A stretch of DNA of 64,000 bases from Paludibacteraceae bacterium (GTDB taxonomy: Bacteria; Bacteroidota; Bacteroidia; Bacteroidales; Paludibacteraceae), in the NCBI GenBank assembly GCA_017384225.1, contig JAFNUD010000032.1, positions 36,689 to 100,688 on the forward strand, given 5' to 3'. The stretch's first letter is position 1. Every line of letters begins with the position of its first letter. The translations under genes were made by a program, and so were the position numbers. Of this stretch, positions 27,185 through 35,683 are shown one piece after another. The notes beneath the pieces are model-generated. The model was not told the origin of the DNA. It worked only from the letters and a program-made list of their open reading frames with translations, and searched no databases.

Positions 27185-28582
27185 ATGAAAAGAACAGAAA
27201 TTATCAAAGCCCTGCAATTGGCAGGAGAAGGACAACTTATCAACGTGCGTGGATGGGTTCGCAGCCGTCGCGGCAACAAAAATGTGAGTTTCATTGCCCT
27301 AAATGACGGTTCAACCATCAAGAATATCCAAATCGTAGTAGATCTCGCTCAGTTCCCCGAAGAGCACCTCAAGCCAGTCACCACAGGTTCGTGTATCTCA
27401 GCGACAGGTCATCTGGTAGCCAGCCAAGGTAGTGGACAAGCCGTAGAGATCCAGCTGACCGAACTCGAAGTATATGGTACTGCCGACCCAGAGCAATACC
27501 CATTGCAAAAGAAAGGACTTAGCATGGAGTACCTGCGTACCATCGCACACCTCCGCCCACGTACCAACACTTTTGGAGCCGTATTCCGCATTCGCCACAA
27601 CATGGCAATGGCTATTCACCAGTACTTCCACGAGCACGGATTCTTCTATTTCCACACCCCAATCATCACAGCTAGTGACTGCGAGGGTGCTGGACAGATG
27701 TTCCAAGTGACCACCAAAAACCTCTACAACCTCAAGAAAGACGAGGAAGGCAAGATAGACTACTCCGACGACTTCTTTGGCAAGCAAACCAGCCTCACCG
27801 TATCAGGTCAATTGGAAGGCGAACTGGCTGCTATGGCACTCGGCAAAATCTACACCTTCGGCCCTACTTTCCGCGCAGAGAATAGCAATACTCCACGCCA
27901 CTTGGCAGAGTTCTGGATGATCGAACCAGAGGTGGCATTCATCCAAAAAGACGAACTCATGGACCTCGAAGAAGACTTTATTAAATACTGCGTTCGCTGG
28001 GCATTGGAGCACTGCAAGGACGATCTGGAGTTCCTCAACCAATTCGTAGACAAAGGCCTTATCGCACGTCTGGAGTCAGTAATCAAAACCGACTTTGTGC
28101 GCCTCACCTACACCGAGGGTATCAACATTCTGCAAGAGGCCATCAAGAATGGCAAAAAATTTGAATTCCCATGTACTTGGGGCGATGACTTGGCTTCAGA
28201 ACACGAGCGTTACCTCGTAGAGGAGCACTTTGGCAAGCCAGTCATTATGTCTGACTATCCAAAGGATATCAAGGCCTTCTACATGAAGATCAACGAGGAC
28301 GACAAGACCGTACAAGGTACCGACGTACTCTTCCCACAAATCGGCGAAATCATTGGCGGTAGCGTGCGCGAGGAAAGCCTTGATAAACTCAATGCAGAGA
28401 TTGAGCGTCGCGATATTCCGATGAAAGATATGTGGTGGTACCTTGACACTCGCCGCTTTGGCGCTGCTCCACACGCAGGTTTCGGCCTAGGCTTCGAGCG
28501 ACTGATGCTCTTCGTGACAGGTATGCAAAACATCCGCGACGTGATTCCATTCCCACGTACACCAAAAACTGCGGAATTTTAA
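27185..28582 (+). CDS. asnS: asparagine--tRNA ligase
   Basis: A class IIb synthetase charging tRNA-Asn. The N-terminal OB-fold anticodon-binding domain covers about 15-105 ([18 protein letters not shown]). The catalytic core has motif 2 in [15 protein letters not shown] and motif 3 in [15 protein letters not shown]. The 465 residues and the ending [13 protein letters not shown] are typical of bacterial AsnS. It is preceded by its own promoter with a leader hairpin. Confidence 0.96.
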   Translation: MKRTEIIKALQLAGEGQLINVRGWVRSRRGNKNVSFIALNDGSTIKNIQIVVDLAQFPEEHLKPVTTGSCISATGHLVASQGSGQAVEIQLTELEVYGTADPEQYPLQKKGLSMEYLRTIAHLRPRTNTFGAVFRIRHNMAMAIHQYFHEHGFFYFHTPIITASDCEGAGQMFQVTTKNLYNLKKDEEGKIDYSDDFFGKQTSLTVSGQLEGELAAMALGKIYTFGPTFRAENSNTPRHLAEFWMIEPEVAFIQKDELMDLEEDFIKYCVRWALEHCKDDLEFLNQFVDKGLIARLESVIKTDFVRLTYTEGINILQEAIKNGKKFEFPCTWGDDLASEHERYLVEEHFGKPVIMSDYPKDIKAFYMKINEDDKTVQGTDVLFPQIGEIIGGSVREESLDKLNAEIERRDIPMKDMWWYLDTRRFGAAPHAGFGLGFERLMLFVTGMQNIRDVIPFPRTPKTAEF

Positions 28583-28615
28583 TTTTGAATTAAGAATTTT
28601 GAATTAAGAATTAAG
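28583..28615 (+). repeat. AT-rich direct repeat before the TonB-dependent receptor
   Basis: Two copies of the 14-base unit TTTTGAATTAAGAA in tandem plus a partial third. A related sequence lies at 53389-53410, upstream of rplY. Confidence 0.75.
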
Positions 28616-28625
28616 ATAAACGAAT

Positions 28626-31600
28626 ATGAAGCGAGTAATGCTAATCGTGTTGGCTTGTTTAGCAATCTCTATTGCATCGCAGGCACAAACACCCACCACC
28701 ACCCTGCAAGTAGGCGATAGCGTATGGGTAAATCCCGACACTACCCACTATATGACAGGCGAAAAAATTTCGCCTTGGGTGTACAAAGTAAATCATGCCA
28801 TCCAACAGATTGGCTCTGTCTTTCACCCTAATGGCGTACTGCTGCAAGGTATCAAATCTTGGGTACACCAGTCCGCACTCTTGGGCGCACGATCTACAAC
28901 AAAACTGACAGAAGAAGAAACAGCAACTGCACCTGTGGTAGAGGAAACTATAGAAGAGACAGCTACAATAGCAGAAGAAGCTACACCTGTAGTAGAAGAA
29001 GCTACACCTGTAGTAGAAGAAGCTACACCTGTAGTAGAAGAAGCCACACCTGTAGCAGAAGAAACAGCGCCAGTCGCTGAAAAAGCAGTAGAGACACCTG
29101 CAATAGAACAAGCAGGTACACCTGCAACCGTACACCCCACTCGATTGGTAGGTAGGATTCTGTCTGTCAACAAAGAGGCCATCAAAGGTGCTACCATCAC
29201 ATTGGCTAATCAAGGTTATACAACGACGACCAATGAGAACGGAGAGTTTTCGCTCACCTACCTTGATGCGATAGACGAAGAAGTGATTCTGGAAGCCAAC
29301 GGATATATGTCTGACATTATACTCGTGGCATTAGCAGACGGTCAGCTCAACACATTGGGCGAGGTATTGCTGCAAACAGACTTCGTACAAGAAGCCAAAG
29401 AGGAAGTGATACTCAATATCGCGGAAATGGATCTCAATGACGACGAAGGTAGAGGACAGTCAATGGCTTCCGCATCAAGTGCCAGCCAAGACGTATTTAA
29501 CTCAACTACCTCTTTCGCATGGTCCAACGCACGCTATCGTAGCCGTGGATACGAACAAATCTACGAACAAAACTATATCGAAGGCATCTCTTTCAACGCC
29601 GCTGAACGAGGACAATTCAACTTCTCCGCTATGGGTGGTCTAAACGACGCTACTCGATACAAAGAAATCGTGGAAGGTATAGAAGCCAATAATTTCACTT
29701 TTGGTTCGCTGGGTAAATCTACCAACTACCTACAATCAGCTACCAACTACGCACAAGGCTGGAAAGTAGCATTGGCAGGTACAAACCGCAACTATAAGGC
29801 AGCAGCACGCGCTACCTACGCCAGCGGACTCTTGGAAAACGGCTGGGCATTCACTGCACAATTAGCATGGCGCTATAGCCCATATTTCGATATCAAAGGA
29901 CAAATAGGCGAAGGTATAGCATACAACTCTGTAGGATACTTCTTTACAGCCGAAAAACAATGGGGCAAAAACAAACGCCTGTCGCTCATCACCTTCGGAG
30001 CACCTACACAACGTGGACAATCATCCGCACTCACACAAGAGACATATGACCTCACCAATCAATACAACAAAACATCTTGGGGACACAATAACTACAACCC
30101 ATATTGGGGATACCAAAATGGCAAAGTGCGCAACTCACGTATCGTACACTCATACGACCCTACCGTCATCGCAAGCTTTGACTGGAAAATTGACGAGGAC
30201 AACTTCTTGAAAGCAGGCGCAGGCTACCACTACTCGATGTATTCCAACTCTGCCCTAACATTCTACAACGCTCCAGACCCACGCCCTGACTACTACCGCA
30301 ACCTGCCATCAGCTATGTGGGATGGACAAATTGATAAAAATGGTAATTTCATATTCAAAGATATGAACGGACAAGTGATGGGCGAGGTGACTCAACTAGG
30401 CAACTCACTCCTATACCCCGCTTCATACAACGGATATAATCTCGGACACTCCATACACAAGGATACATACATGACCCTCACCGATCTATGGACCAGCCGC
30501 GATAATACCACTACACAAATCAATTGGGACGCCCTCTACGCAGCTAACTATGCAAACAACGTGAATAACCCTACAGGTTCTGCACGCTATATCGTAGAAC
30601 GTCGCCACAACGACATTCAAGAGGGTATGATCAACCTCAACTACCGCAACACCGCAGTGAAACATATGACACTGACCGCAGGATTAGAAGTGAAAGGTAG
30701 TCAAGGTATTCACTACAAAACCATTGACGACCTGCTCGGAGGACAACAATGGGTGGACGTGGATCCTTTTGCAGAACGCGATATCAAAGAATTGGCAACC
30801 AATATCGGACTTACACAAACAGATATTGCCAATGTGAAACAAAACGACTTGCGTAATCCTAATGCTGCTGTGACAGAAAAAGGACGATTTGGCTACGACT
30901 ATCGCATCAATATGATGAACGCCAAACTGTGGGCACAAAACGAATGGAACTGGAATGCCATTGACTTGTACTACGCACTGCAAATCTCCTACTCATCTAT
31001 GCAACGTACTACCAATATGATCAATGGTAGATCTTGGTACTTGGCAAAACTGAATGCAGACCGATACGGCAGCAATGTGGCGACCTACTACCTCGCAGAT
31101 CAAGCTTCTGCTGTCCTCAATGCCAACAACGATTATTCAGCACTACCACACACCCTGAAAGGCTATGCACACCACTTTATCGATCCCGCTGTGAAAGTGG
31201 GTGCAACCTACAAGATTGATGGACGTAACCAACTGAAAGTAAACGCTATGGCAGAAACCGCAGCTCCATTGGCACGCGATGCATACATCTCTCCACGTGT
31301 ACACGATAGAGCAGTGGAAAATATCTATCGCCACGATTATGCTGGATATTACGCTAAAACAGACGGCACATCCGTTCTAAAAGAATACTTTGGCGCAAGC
31401 CAAAAAATAGCAGGTGGTGACTTCACCTACTCCTTTAACTACCCAATCGTTCGTGGTCGCGTAACTGGATTCTTCACACAATTCTGGAATGGCACCGAAC
31501 TCAATGGCTACTACGATGACGAAGCACGTACCTTCGTAAATCAATCCCTCACAGGCATCAACCGCCGCCATATGGGTATAGAGGCAGCAGCAGCTGTGAA

Positions 31601-32354
31601 ACTAGGCATGTACTTCACCTTGACAGGTGTGGTGAATATCGGCGATTATCGATATACCTCCAATGCCTACTCTACCACATCTGCTGAAAATGGTATGGCA
31701 CTGGCAGAAAACGTGAATGGCCCTATGTATGAGTTGCGCGATAGCGTACTCATCAAAGGACTACGCGTGGCTACAGGACCACAACTGAGCTCAAGTCTCA
31801 AACTCAGCTTCTTCCACCCTAAGATGTGGTTCGCTGACCTCACAGTAAGCTACTTCGATTGGAACTATATCGACTATGCACCAGCACGACGCATGAAAGG
31901 TCTATTTACCGGCACACGAACTGACGGAAGCTCTGTAAACGGCTGGTACGGAGATACATATACCGATGCTATCGAGAAAGATCTAAACGGAGATATTGTA
32001 TATGACGAATACAATGTACCTAAACTGAAGTATCCATACAACTATCTTTCCGACCAAGAAAGACTGCATGCTAGCAATCCGCTCGACCGTTTCCTCGTAG
32101 ATGTTAGCGTGGGTAAACTCATCTATCTCAAAAACCGTCAATCTATCTCAATCAACTTGACAATCAACAATATTCTCAACAATACGAACTTCAAGACTGG
32201 CGGTTATCAACAAGCACGCTTACCTCGACAAACACGACAAGGCGTGAGCGATAGAGAAAACTCAGTCATCAGTCCTAACATTTGGAAATTCCCATCTAAA
32301 TACTATTATGCATGGGGAACCAATTTCTATCTCAATATCCAATATAAATTCTAA
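28626..32354 (+). CDS. TonB-dependent receptor-like outer-membrane protein
   Basis: A 1242-residue protein with a signal peptide (cleavage near ASQAQT, residue 21). Residues 90-160 are an acidic Pro/Val/Thr linker that includes four near-identical seven-residue EEATPVV units, encoded by 21-base tandem repeats. Residues about 168-250 form a CarboxypepD_reg-like domain (VGRILSVNKEAIKGATITL, then TTTNENGEFSL). A plug-like region and a long beta-barrel follow, ending in an aromatic strand with a final Phe (NFYLNIQYKF). It is expected to import or bind a large ligand. The pairing with the downstream DUF5689 lipoprotein is a recurrent Bacteroidota arrangement. A canonical TonB box was not identified. 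Confidence 0.82.
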   Translation: MKRVMLIVLACLAISIASQAQTPTTTLQVGDSVWVNPDTTHYMTGEKISPWVYKVNHAIQQIGSVFHPNGVLLQGIKSWVHQSALLGARSTTKLTEEETATAPVVEETIEETATIAEEATPVVEEATPVVEEATPVVEEATPVAEETAPVAEKAVETPAIEQAGTPATVHPTRLVGRILSVNKEAIKGATITLANQGYTTTTNENGEFSLTYLDAIDEEVILEANGYMSDIILVALADGQLNTLGEVLLQTDFVQEAKEEVILNIAEMDLNDDEGRGQSMASASSASQDVFNSTTSFAWSNARYRSRGYEQIYEQNYIEGISFNAAERGQFNFSAMGGLNDATRYKEIVEGIEANNFTFGSLGKSTNYLQSATNYAQGWKVALAGTNRNYKAAARATYASGLLENGWAFTAQLAWRYSPYFDIKGQIGEGIAYNSVGYFFTAEKQWGKNKRLSLITFGAPTQRGQSSALTQETYDLTNQYNKTSWGHNNYNPYWGYQNGKVRNSRIVHSYDPTVIASFDWKIDEDNFLKAGAGYHYSMYSNSALTFYNAPDPRPDYYRNLPSAMWDGQIDKNGNFIFKDMNGQVMGEVTQLGNSLLYPASYNGYNLGHSIHKDTYMTLTDLWTSRDNTTTQINWDALYAANYANNVNNPTGSARYIVERRHNDIQEGMINLNYRNTAVKHMTLTAGLEVKGSQGIHYKTIDDLLGGQQWVDVDPFAERDIKELATNIGLTQTDIANVKQNDLRNPNAAVTEKGRFGYDYRINMMNAKLWAQNEWNWNAIDLYYALQISYSSMQRTTNMINGRSWYLAKLNADRYGSNVATYYLADQASAVLNANNDYSALPHTLKGYAHHFIDPAVKVGATYKIDGRNQLKVNAMAETAAPLARDAYISPRVHDRAVENIYRHDYAGYYAKTDGTSVLKEYFGASQKIAGGDFTYSFNYPIVRGRVTGFFTQFWNGTELNGYYDDEARTFVNQSLTGINRRHMGIEAAAAVKLGMYFTLTGVVNIGDYRYTSNAYSTTSAENGMALAENVNGPMYELRDSVLIKGLRVATGPQLSSSLKLSFFHPKMWFADLTVSYFDWNYIDYAPARRMKGLFTGTRTDGSSVNGWYGDTYTDAIEKDLNGDIVYDEYNVPKLKYPYNYLSDQERLHASNPLDRFLVDVSVGKLIYLKNRQSISINLTINNILNNTNFKTGGYQQARLPRQTRQGVSDRENSVISPNIWKFPSKYYYAWGTNFYLNIQYKF
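28974..29057 (+). repeat. 21-base tandem repeat, four copies, in frame
   Basis: Units at 28974-28994, 28995-29015 and 29016-29036 are identical; the fourth (29037-29057) differs at two bases, and a degenerate fifth follows to 29078. Each encodes EEATPVV (the fourth EEATPVA) in the linker of the receptor. Confidence 0.92.
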
Positions 32355-32360
32355 AGCAAT

Positions 32361-33542
32361 ATGAAAACAATGCAATTCATCATTCATAACTCGAAATCCA
32401 TACTTGCCTCCGCTCTCATGGCATTGTGCGTGGCATGTGCGCCTACGCCGATCGATGAAGCCTCACTCTTCCTCACCGAAGAAGCTGCCAATCAATTGAT
32501 CGAACAAGGCACCCTGCTCACCCTGCACGAGTTAAAAGATTCGTTCATGACCGAGAAAGGCAACTATCTCAGCGATACCACTCTTTATCGTACTCGCGCT
32601 ACCAAAGATGGAAAAAACTATCTATTCTCTATCGATACCATCCCAACATTCGATACCCCTATTTATATACGCGGGCGCGTAACAACCGACGACTATGCAG
32701 GCAATTTCTATAAGACCCTGTGTATTCAACAAATCGTCAACGGCGAACAACAAGCACTGCGCTTGTCAGTAGATGCTGGCTCAATAGGCGGATTGTATCA
32801 AATAGGTCAAGAAATCCTCATCCGCGTGGATGGATTAGCTATCGGACGCTATGCCAACCAACCACAACTCTGCCTGCCAACCTATAACAATAATATCTAC
32901 GCCAATAACGCAGAACAAAAAGTGGGTTGGGCTGCTGGTCGTATCCCTATCGCTATCTTTAGAGCACGCACTCAATGTATTGGTAAACCAGATGTGAGTA
33001 AATTGGTGTATGACGAATATGAGATTCAAGAGTTTATTTCTGTGCTCAACATACAAGAGGCACGCAAATGGGATGCCAAATTAGTTCGCATCAAAAATGT
33101 GCACTATACAGGTAAATACTTTGAATCCAATGGTTCACAATCCAAATGCTCTACAGGCGATCCTGAGACCGATGGCAATGCCAATGTGTTTGCTCCTACG
33201 ACAGAAAATATTGGCTACCCACAAAGCCGTATCGTAGAAGACCTGAAAGGCAACAAAGTATCCATCTCCGCTTCGGAGTATGCCAAGTTCGCTCATTTCT
33301 ACTTGCCAGGAGCAAATAAAAACGGCATCGATAGCTGTAAAAATTATGTCGGTGATGTGGTTGGTATCTTAGGCTATTACAATGACAACGCCAAATATGA
33401 TCCCGCTGCTGACGATTGGGCTATCTCTATTCGTTCCTTGGATGATCTGCACCTATATTACGACACCAATAAGAACCTACAACTCGAAGAAGAAGAAAAA
33501 ACTATCGAAGGCTTGTGGCCACGCATAGAATATACCAAGTAA
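32361..33542 (+). CDS. DUF5689 surface lipoprotein
   Basis: A 393-residue protein with an N-terminal signal and a lipobox-like VACA. The DUF5689 domain is recognisable at about 100-230: YIRGRVTTDDYAGNFYKTLC, then LRLSVDAGSIGGLYQIGQ and DGLAIGRYANQPQLCLPTYN. The domain has an OB-like fold and is found on secreted Bacteroidota proteins, usually beside TonB-dependent receptors. It begins six bases after the receptor stop, so the two are probably co-expressed and may form a surface complex. The ligand is unknown. Confidence 0.82.
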   Translation: MKTMQFIIHNSKSILASALMALCVACAPTPIDEASLFLTEEAANQLIEQGTLLTLHELKDSFMTEKGNYLSDTTLYRTRATKDGKNYLFSIDTIPTFDTPIYIRGRVTTDDYAGNFYKTLCIQQIVNGEQQALRLSVDAGSIGGLYQIGQEILIRVDGLAIGRYANQPQLCLPTYNNNIYANNAEQKVGWAAGRIPIAIFRARTQCIGKPDVSKLVYDEYEIQEFISVLNIQEARKWDAKLVRIKNVHYTGKYFESNGSQSKCSTGDPETDGNANVFAPTTENIGYPQSRIVEDLKGNKVSISASEYAKFAHFYLPGANKNGIDSCKNYVGDVVGILGYYNDNAKYDPAADDWAISIRSLDDLHLYYDTNKNLQLEEEEKTIEGLWPRIEYTK

Positions 33543-33578
33543 TTGGTCATTCTTCATTCAACATGCTACATCGGATTC

Positions 33579-34100
33579 ATGTCTTGGTTAGATATTCTGA
33601 TACTATTCCCCTTGCTCATCGGACTCGTTAGAGGTCTGATGAAAGGGTTGATTGTGGAAGTTGCATCAATCGTAGCCATCGTATTGGGCTTCTTAGGAGC
33701 CCGATATTGGAGCGCTGTCTGCGCCAGCTGGCTCATGCAACAGTTTGCATGGAGCGAAACAGCATGCATCGTACTAGCATATGCAGTACTCTTTGCCAGT
33801 ATCGCCTTGGGACTTAATATAATAGCACGGCTACTATCCAAACTATCCCAAAAAATCCAACTGGGCTGGGTCAATCGCCTATTCGGAGGCCTATTTGGCA
33901 TTGCCAAATGGGGAATTGTAATAGTAGCATTAGTATTGTGCCTGCATAACCTGGATAAGCAGTTTCAGTTTATCAGCAAAGAACTGAAAGAACAATCAGT
34001 AGTCTATAGCTATATCACCCCCTATGCCGAACAAGCTTGGGAAGAAATCAAAGCACAAGTGGAAGCTAAAAGAGAAGCACAGAATAGTTCAGAATCTTAA
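33579..34100 (+). CDS. CvpA-family membrane protein
   Basis: A 173-residue protein with four hydrophobic segments. MSWLDILILFPLLIGLVRGL is the CvpA N-terminal signature (short acidic start, 'G---G---E' next: KGLIVEVASIVAI). The C-terminus is a charged cytoplasmic helix. CvpA homologues affect colicin V production and envelope integrity; the exact role is unclear. ATG 33579 was chosen over an upstream start at 33543 because homologues begin at this position. A terminator pair follows at 34114-34208. Confidence 0.82.
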   Translation: MSWLDILILFPLLIGLVRGLMKGLIVEVASIVAIVLGFLGARYWSAVCASWLMQQFAWSETACIVLAYAVLFASIALGLNIIARLLSKLSQKIQLGWVNRLFGGLFGIAKWGIVIVALVLCLHNLDKQFQFISKELKEQSVVYSYITPYAEQAWEEIKAQVEAKREAQNSSES

Positions 34101-34113
34101 ACAATAATACACG

Positions 34114-34139
34114 AAAGACGCTCGTTCGAGCGTCTTTTG
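34114..34139. terminator. terminator A, between cvpA and the tRNA relic
   Basis: An 11-bp stem (34114-34124 with 34127-34137) with a TT loop and T-run on the plus strand. The core GACGCTC/GAGCGTC is shared with terminator B at 34181-34208. Confidence 0.85.
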
Positions 34140-34143
34140 TTTT

Positions 34144-34172
34144 GGTGACTAGTAGGATGTACGCCAAGCCAC
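34144..34172 (-). pseudogene. relic of a tRNA gene with internal deletion
   Basis: On the minus strand the 29 bases begin GTGGCT and end AGTCACC, matching the acceptor-stem arms of tRNA-His just upstream. Nearly all of the D, anticodon and T arms are missing. Terminator A follows directly, as terminator B follows the intact tRNA. Confidence 0.6.
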
Positions 34173-34180
34173 TAAACACA

Positions 34181-34208
34181 AAAAAGACGCTCATTTGAGC
34201 GTCTTTTT
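34181..34208 (-). terminator. terminator B, downstream of tRNA-His
   Basis: A 12-bp stem (34181-34192 with 34197-34208) with a four-base loop. It begins two bases after the tRNA 3' end on the minus strand. It is bidirectional by symmetry. Confidence 0.87.
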
Positions 34209-34209
34209 G

Positions 34210-34283
34210 GGTGACTAGTGGGGCTCGAACCCACGACACTCGGAACCACAATCCGATGCTCTGCCAGCTGAGCTATAGCCACC
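34210..34283 (-). tRNA. tRNA-His(GTG)
   Basis: A full cloverleaf on the minus strand: acceptor GTGGCTA/TAGTCAC, the extra G at -1 opposite discriminator C (the histidine identity element), TCGGA/TCCGA anticodon stem with loop TTGTGGT (anticodon GTG) and T arm with GGTTCGAGCC. CCA is not encoded. Confidence 0.96.
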
Positions 34284-34356
34284 ATGTAGCGGAGCGATAG
34301 TTGAAAAAGTTCTAAAAGTTTTAAAAGTTTCAACCGTTTAACTCCGAAATCTTTTG

Positions 34357-34388
34357 CAAAGGTACTGCTTTTTTTTGATATGACCAAA
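34357..34388 (-). promoter_or_regulatory. promoter of tRNA-His
   Basis: On the minus strand, TTTG (34388-34385), 20 bases including A8, TACCTTTG (34364-34357). Identical over 41 bases to the promoter of tRNA-Gln at 53168-53208. Confidence 0.82.
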
Positions 34389-34518
34389 TATTTTTCAAAA
34401 AAAATGGGTATTTTGTCTCACACCATTGTTTTGATCAACAAAAACACCATCAAAACACCCCATTTTGACAACTCGATTTTACAAAATCACGAAATTCATT
34501 ACTTTTTCAGTACTTTGC

Positions 34519-34550
34519 TTTGCATAGTATTGAAAATTTCAGTACCTTTG
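34519..34550 (+). promoter_or_regulatory. promoter of the PepSY-like gene
   Basis: TTTG at 34519-34522, 20 bases, TACCTTTG at 34543-34550. The leader to ATG 34653 is about 100 bases. Confidence 0.75.
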
Positions 34551-34652
34551 CAGTGTTTTTTAATGGAAAAGAGCAATACAACCCTACAAGTGGCATAGTT
34601 TTTGGAACTAAAGTCCATAAAAACAAATATTAACCATTTAACTATTACTACT

Positions 34653-35090
34653 ATGATGAAAAAATCTTTTGCCATCTTGGCAACCCTATTCATTTCTCTT
34701 GCAGCATGTGCTGACCAAGAATATGCAGTAAACTACGCACAACTGCCCGAAGATGCACAACATTTCATAACAAGCTATTTCAAGGTTGATGACATCTCGT
34801 ATATCAAAGTGGAAAGAGAAGGTCTATTCAATGAGTACACCGTATATCTAAAGAATGCAAGCACTATTGAATTTAATCACACGGGCAAATTGGAATCGAT
34901 AGACTGCGCAAGAACACCTATCCCAGAGGGCATCATGCTTAGCACCATAACAGATTACCTCAAGCAGCACTTCCCTAACCTATTTGCTGTAAAATACAGC
35001 ATTGATACCCTACATATCGAAGTAGAACTCAACAACGACTTGGAGCTGATATTTGACCTCAATGGCAAATTTATCCGCATAGATGATTAA
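34653..35090 (+). CDS. PepSY-like periplasmic lipoprotein
   Basis: A 145-residue protein with a short signal peptide and lipobox LAAC. After it, QLPEDAQHFITSYFKVDDISYIKVERE then YTVYLKNASTIEFNHTGKLESIDC fits the PepSY-like (DUF2874) repeat, with two tandem halves. Such proteins are small periplasmic beta-alpha modules, thought to bind or inhibit something in the envelope. Two ATGs are adjacent (34653 and 34656). The downstream genes encode PspC, PadR and GIN-domain proteins, suggesting an envelope-stress module. Confidence 0.75.
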   Translation: MMKKSFAILATLFISLAACADQEYAVNYAQLPEDAQHFITSYFKVDDISYIKVEREGLFNEYTVYLKNASTIEFNHTGKLESIDCARTPIPEGIMLSTITDYLKQHFPNLFAVKYSIDTLHIEVELNNDLELIFDLNGKFIRIDD

Positions 35091-35129
35091 ATAATAACCA
35101 TATATATCAACTAAAAATTCGTAAAAACA

Positions 35130-35324
35130 ATGAAAAAACTCTATCGTTCATCTAATCGTATTTTAGCAGGCGTTTGCGGTGGTATCGCCGAGTACTTCGA
35201 CGTGGATCCTACATTGATTCGCGTACTATATGCCACCTTAAGCTTATTCTCAGCTGGTTTCCCAGGTTTGTTGCTCTATATCATCCTGATGATATTGATG
35301 CCCAACTATGACCAAATTTCTTAA
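35130..35324 (+). CDS. PspC-domain small membrane protein
   Basis: A 64-residue protein. KKLYRSSNRILAGVCGGIAE and YFDVDPTLIRVLYA are the PspC signature, and one transmembrane segment follows (about 37-57). In proteobacteria PspC senses envelope stress with PspB. In Bacteroidota it usually stands beside a PadR regulator and a GIN-domain protein, as here. It lies 39 bases after the PepSY-like gene. Confidence 0.9.
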   Translation: MKKLYRSSNRILAGVCGGIAEYFDVDPTLIRVLYATLSLFSAGFPGLLLYIILMILMPNYDQIS

Positions 35325-35351
35325 TTAGTCCATCTATCATCTATTTGCCTT

Positions 35352-35675
35352 ATGCTATCCAATCTCAAAAGCCAAATGCGCAAAGGACTATTGGAGTATT
35401 GCATTTTATCCATTATCAGCAAAGAAGAATCCTATGCTTCTGATATTTTGGATACCCTGAAAAATGCAGAACTATTGGTGGTAGAGGGCACTGTGTATCC
35501 TCTACTGACGCGCATGAAAAATGAAGGTCTTCTCTCTTATCGCTGGCAAGAGTCAACAGGTGGTCCACCACGCAAGTACTATACGCTGACCGAAGAAGGA
35601 GAACATTTGCTATCACAACTCAACGAAGAATGGCAAGCAATTTGCCAAGCTATCTATCAAATAACCCAAAAATAA
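35352..35675 (+). CDS. PadR-family transcriptional regulator
   Basis: A 107-residue winged-helix regulator. MRKGLLEYCILSIISKEESYASDILDTL (quoted in part) opens the domain, followed by VEGTVYPLLTRMKNEGLL, SYRW and GGPPRKYYTLTEEG. These are the classic PadR motifs. It would repress its own operon or neighbours; no operator can be named. The next gene starts 8 bases after its stop, so it is probably translationally linked with the GIN-domain protein. A longer upstream start for that neighbour would overlap this gene. Confidence 0.92.
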   Translation: MLSNLKSQMRKGLLEYCILSIISKEESYASDILDTLKNAELLVVEGTVYPLLTRMKNEGLLSYRWQESTGGPPRKYYTLTEEGEHLLSQLNEEWQAICQAIYQITQK

Positions 35676-35683
35676 CTACTTCT

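Larger units (their letters stand above)
34101..34652. other. 552-base region without protein genes
   Basis: It holds two near-identical hairpin terminators, a tRNA-His gene, a relic of a second tRNA, the tRNA promoter and the promoter of the PepSY-like gene. No supported open reading frame is present. Confidence 0.8.

Noticed and set aside
28974-29057. CRISPR-like regular repeat
   Set aside because: Units are adjacent without spacers and in frame with a protein. No array or cas gene is in the window.
28659-29213. Cys/Tyr/Phe-rich 184-codon frame opposite the TonB receptor
   Set aside because: The repeats YYRCSFF are only the reverse complement of the 21-base linker repeat.
34172-34387. 71-codon minus-strand frame across the tRNA-His gene
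   Set aside because: It spans a tRNA and its promoter and cannot be a protein gene.
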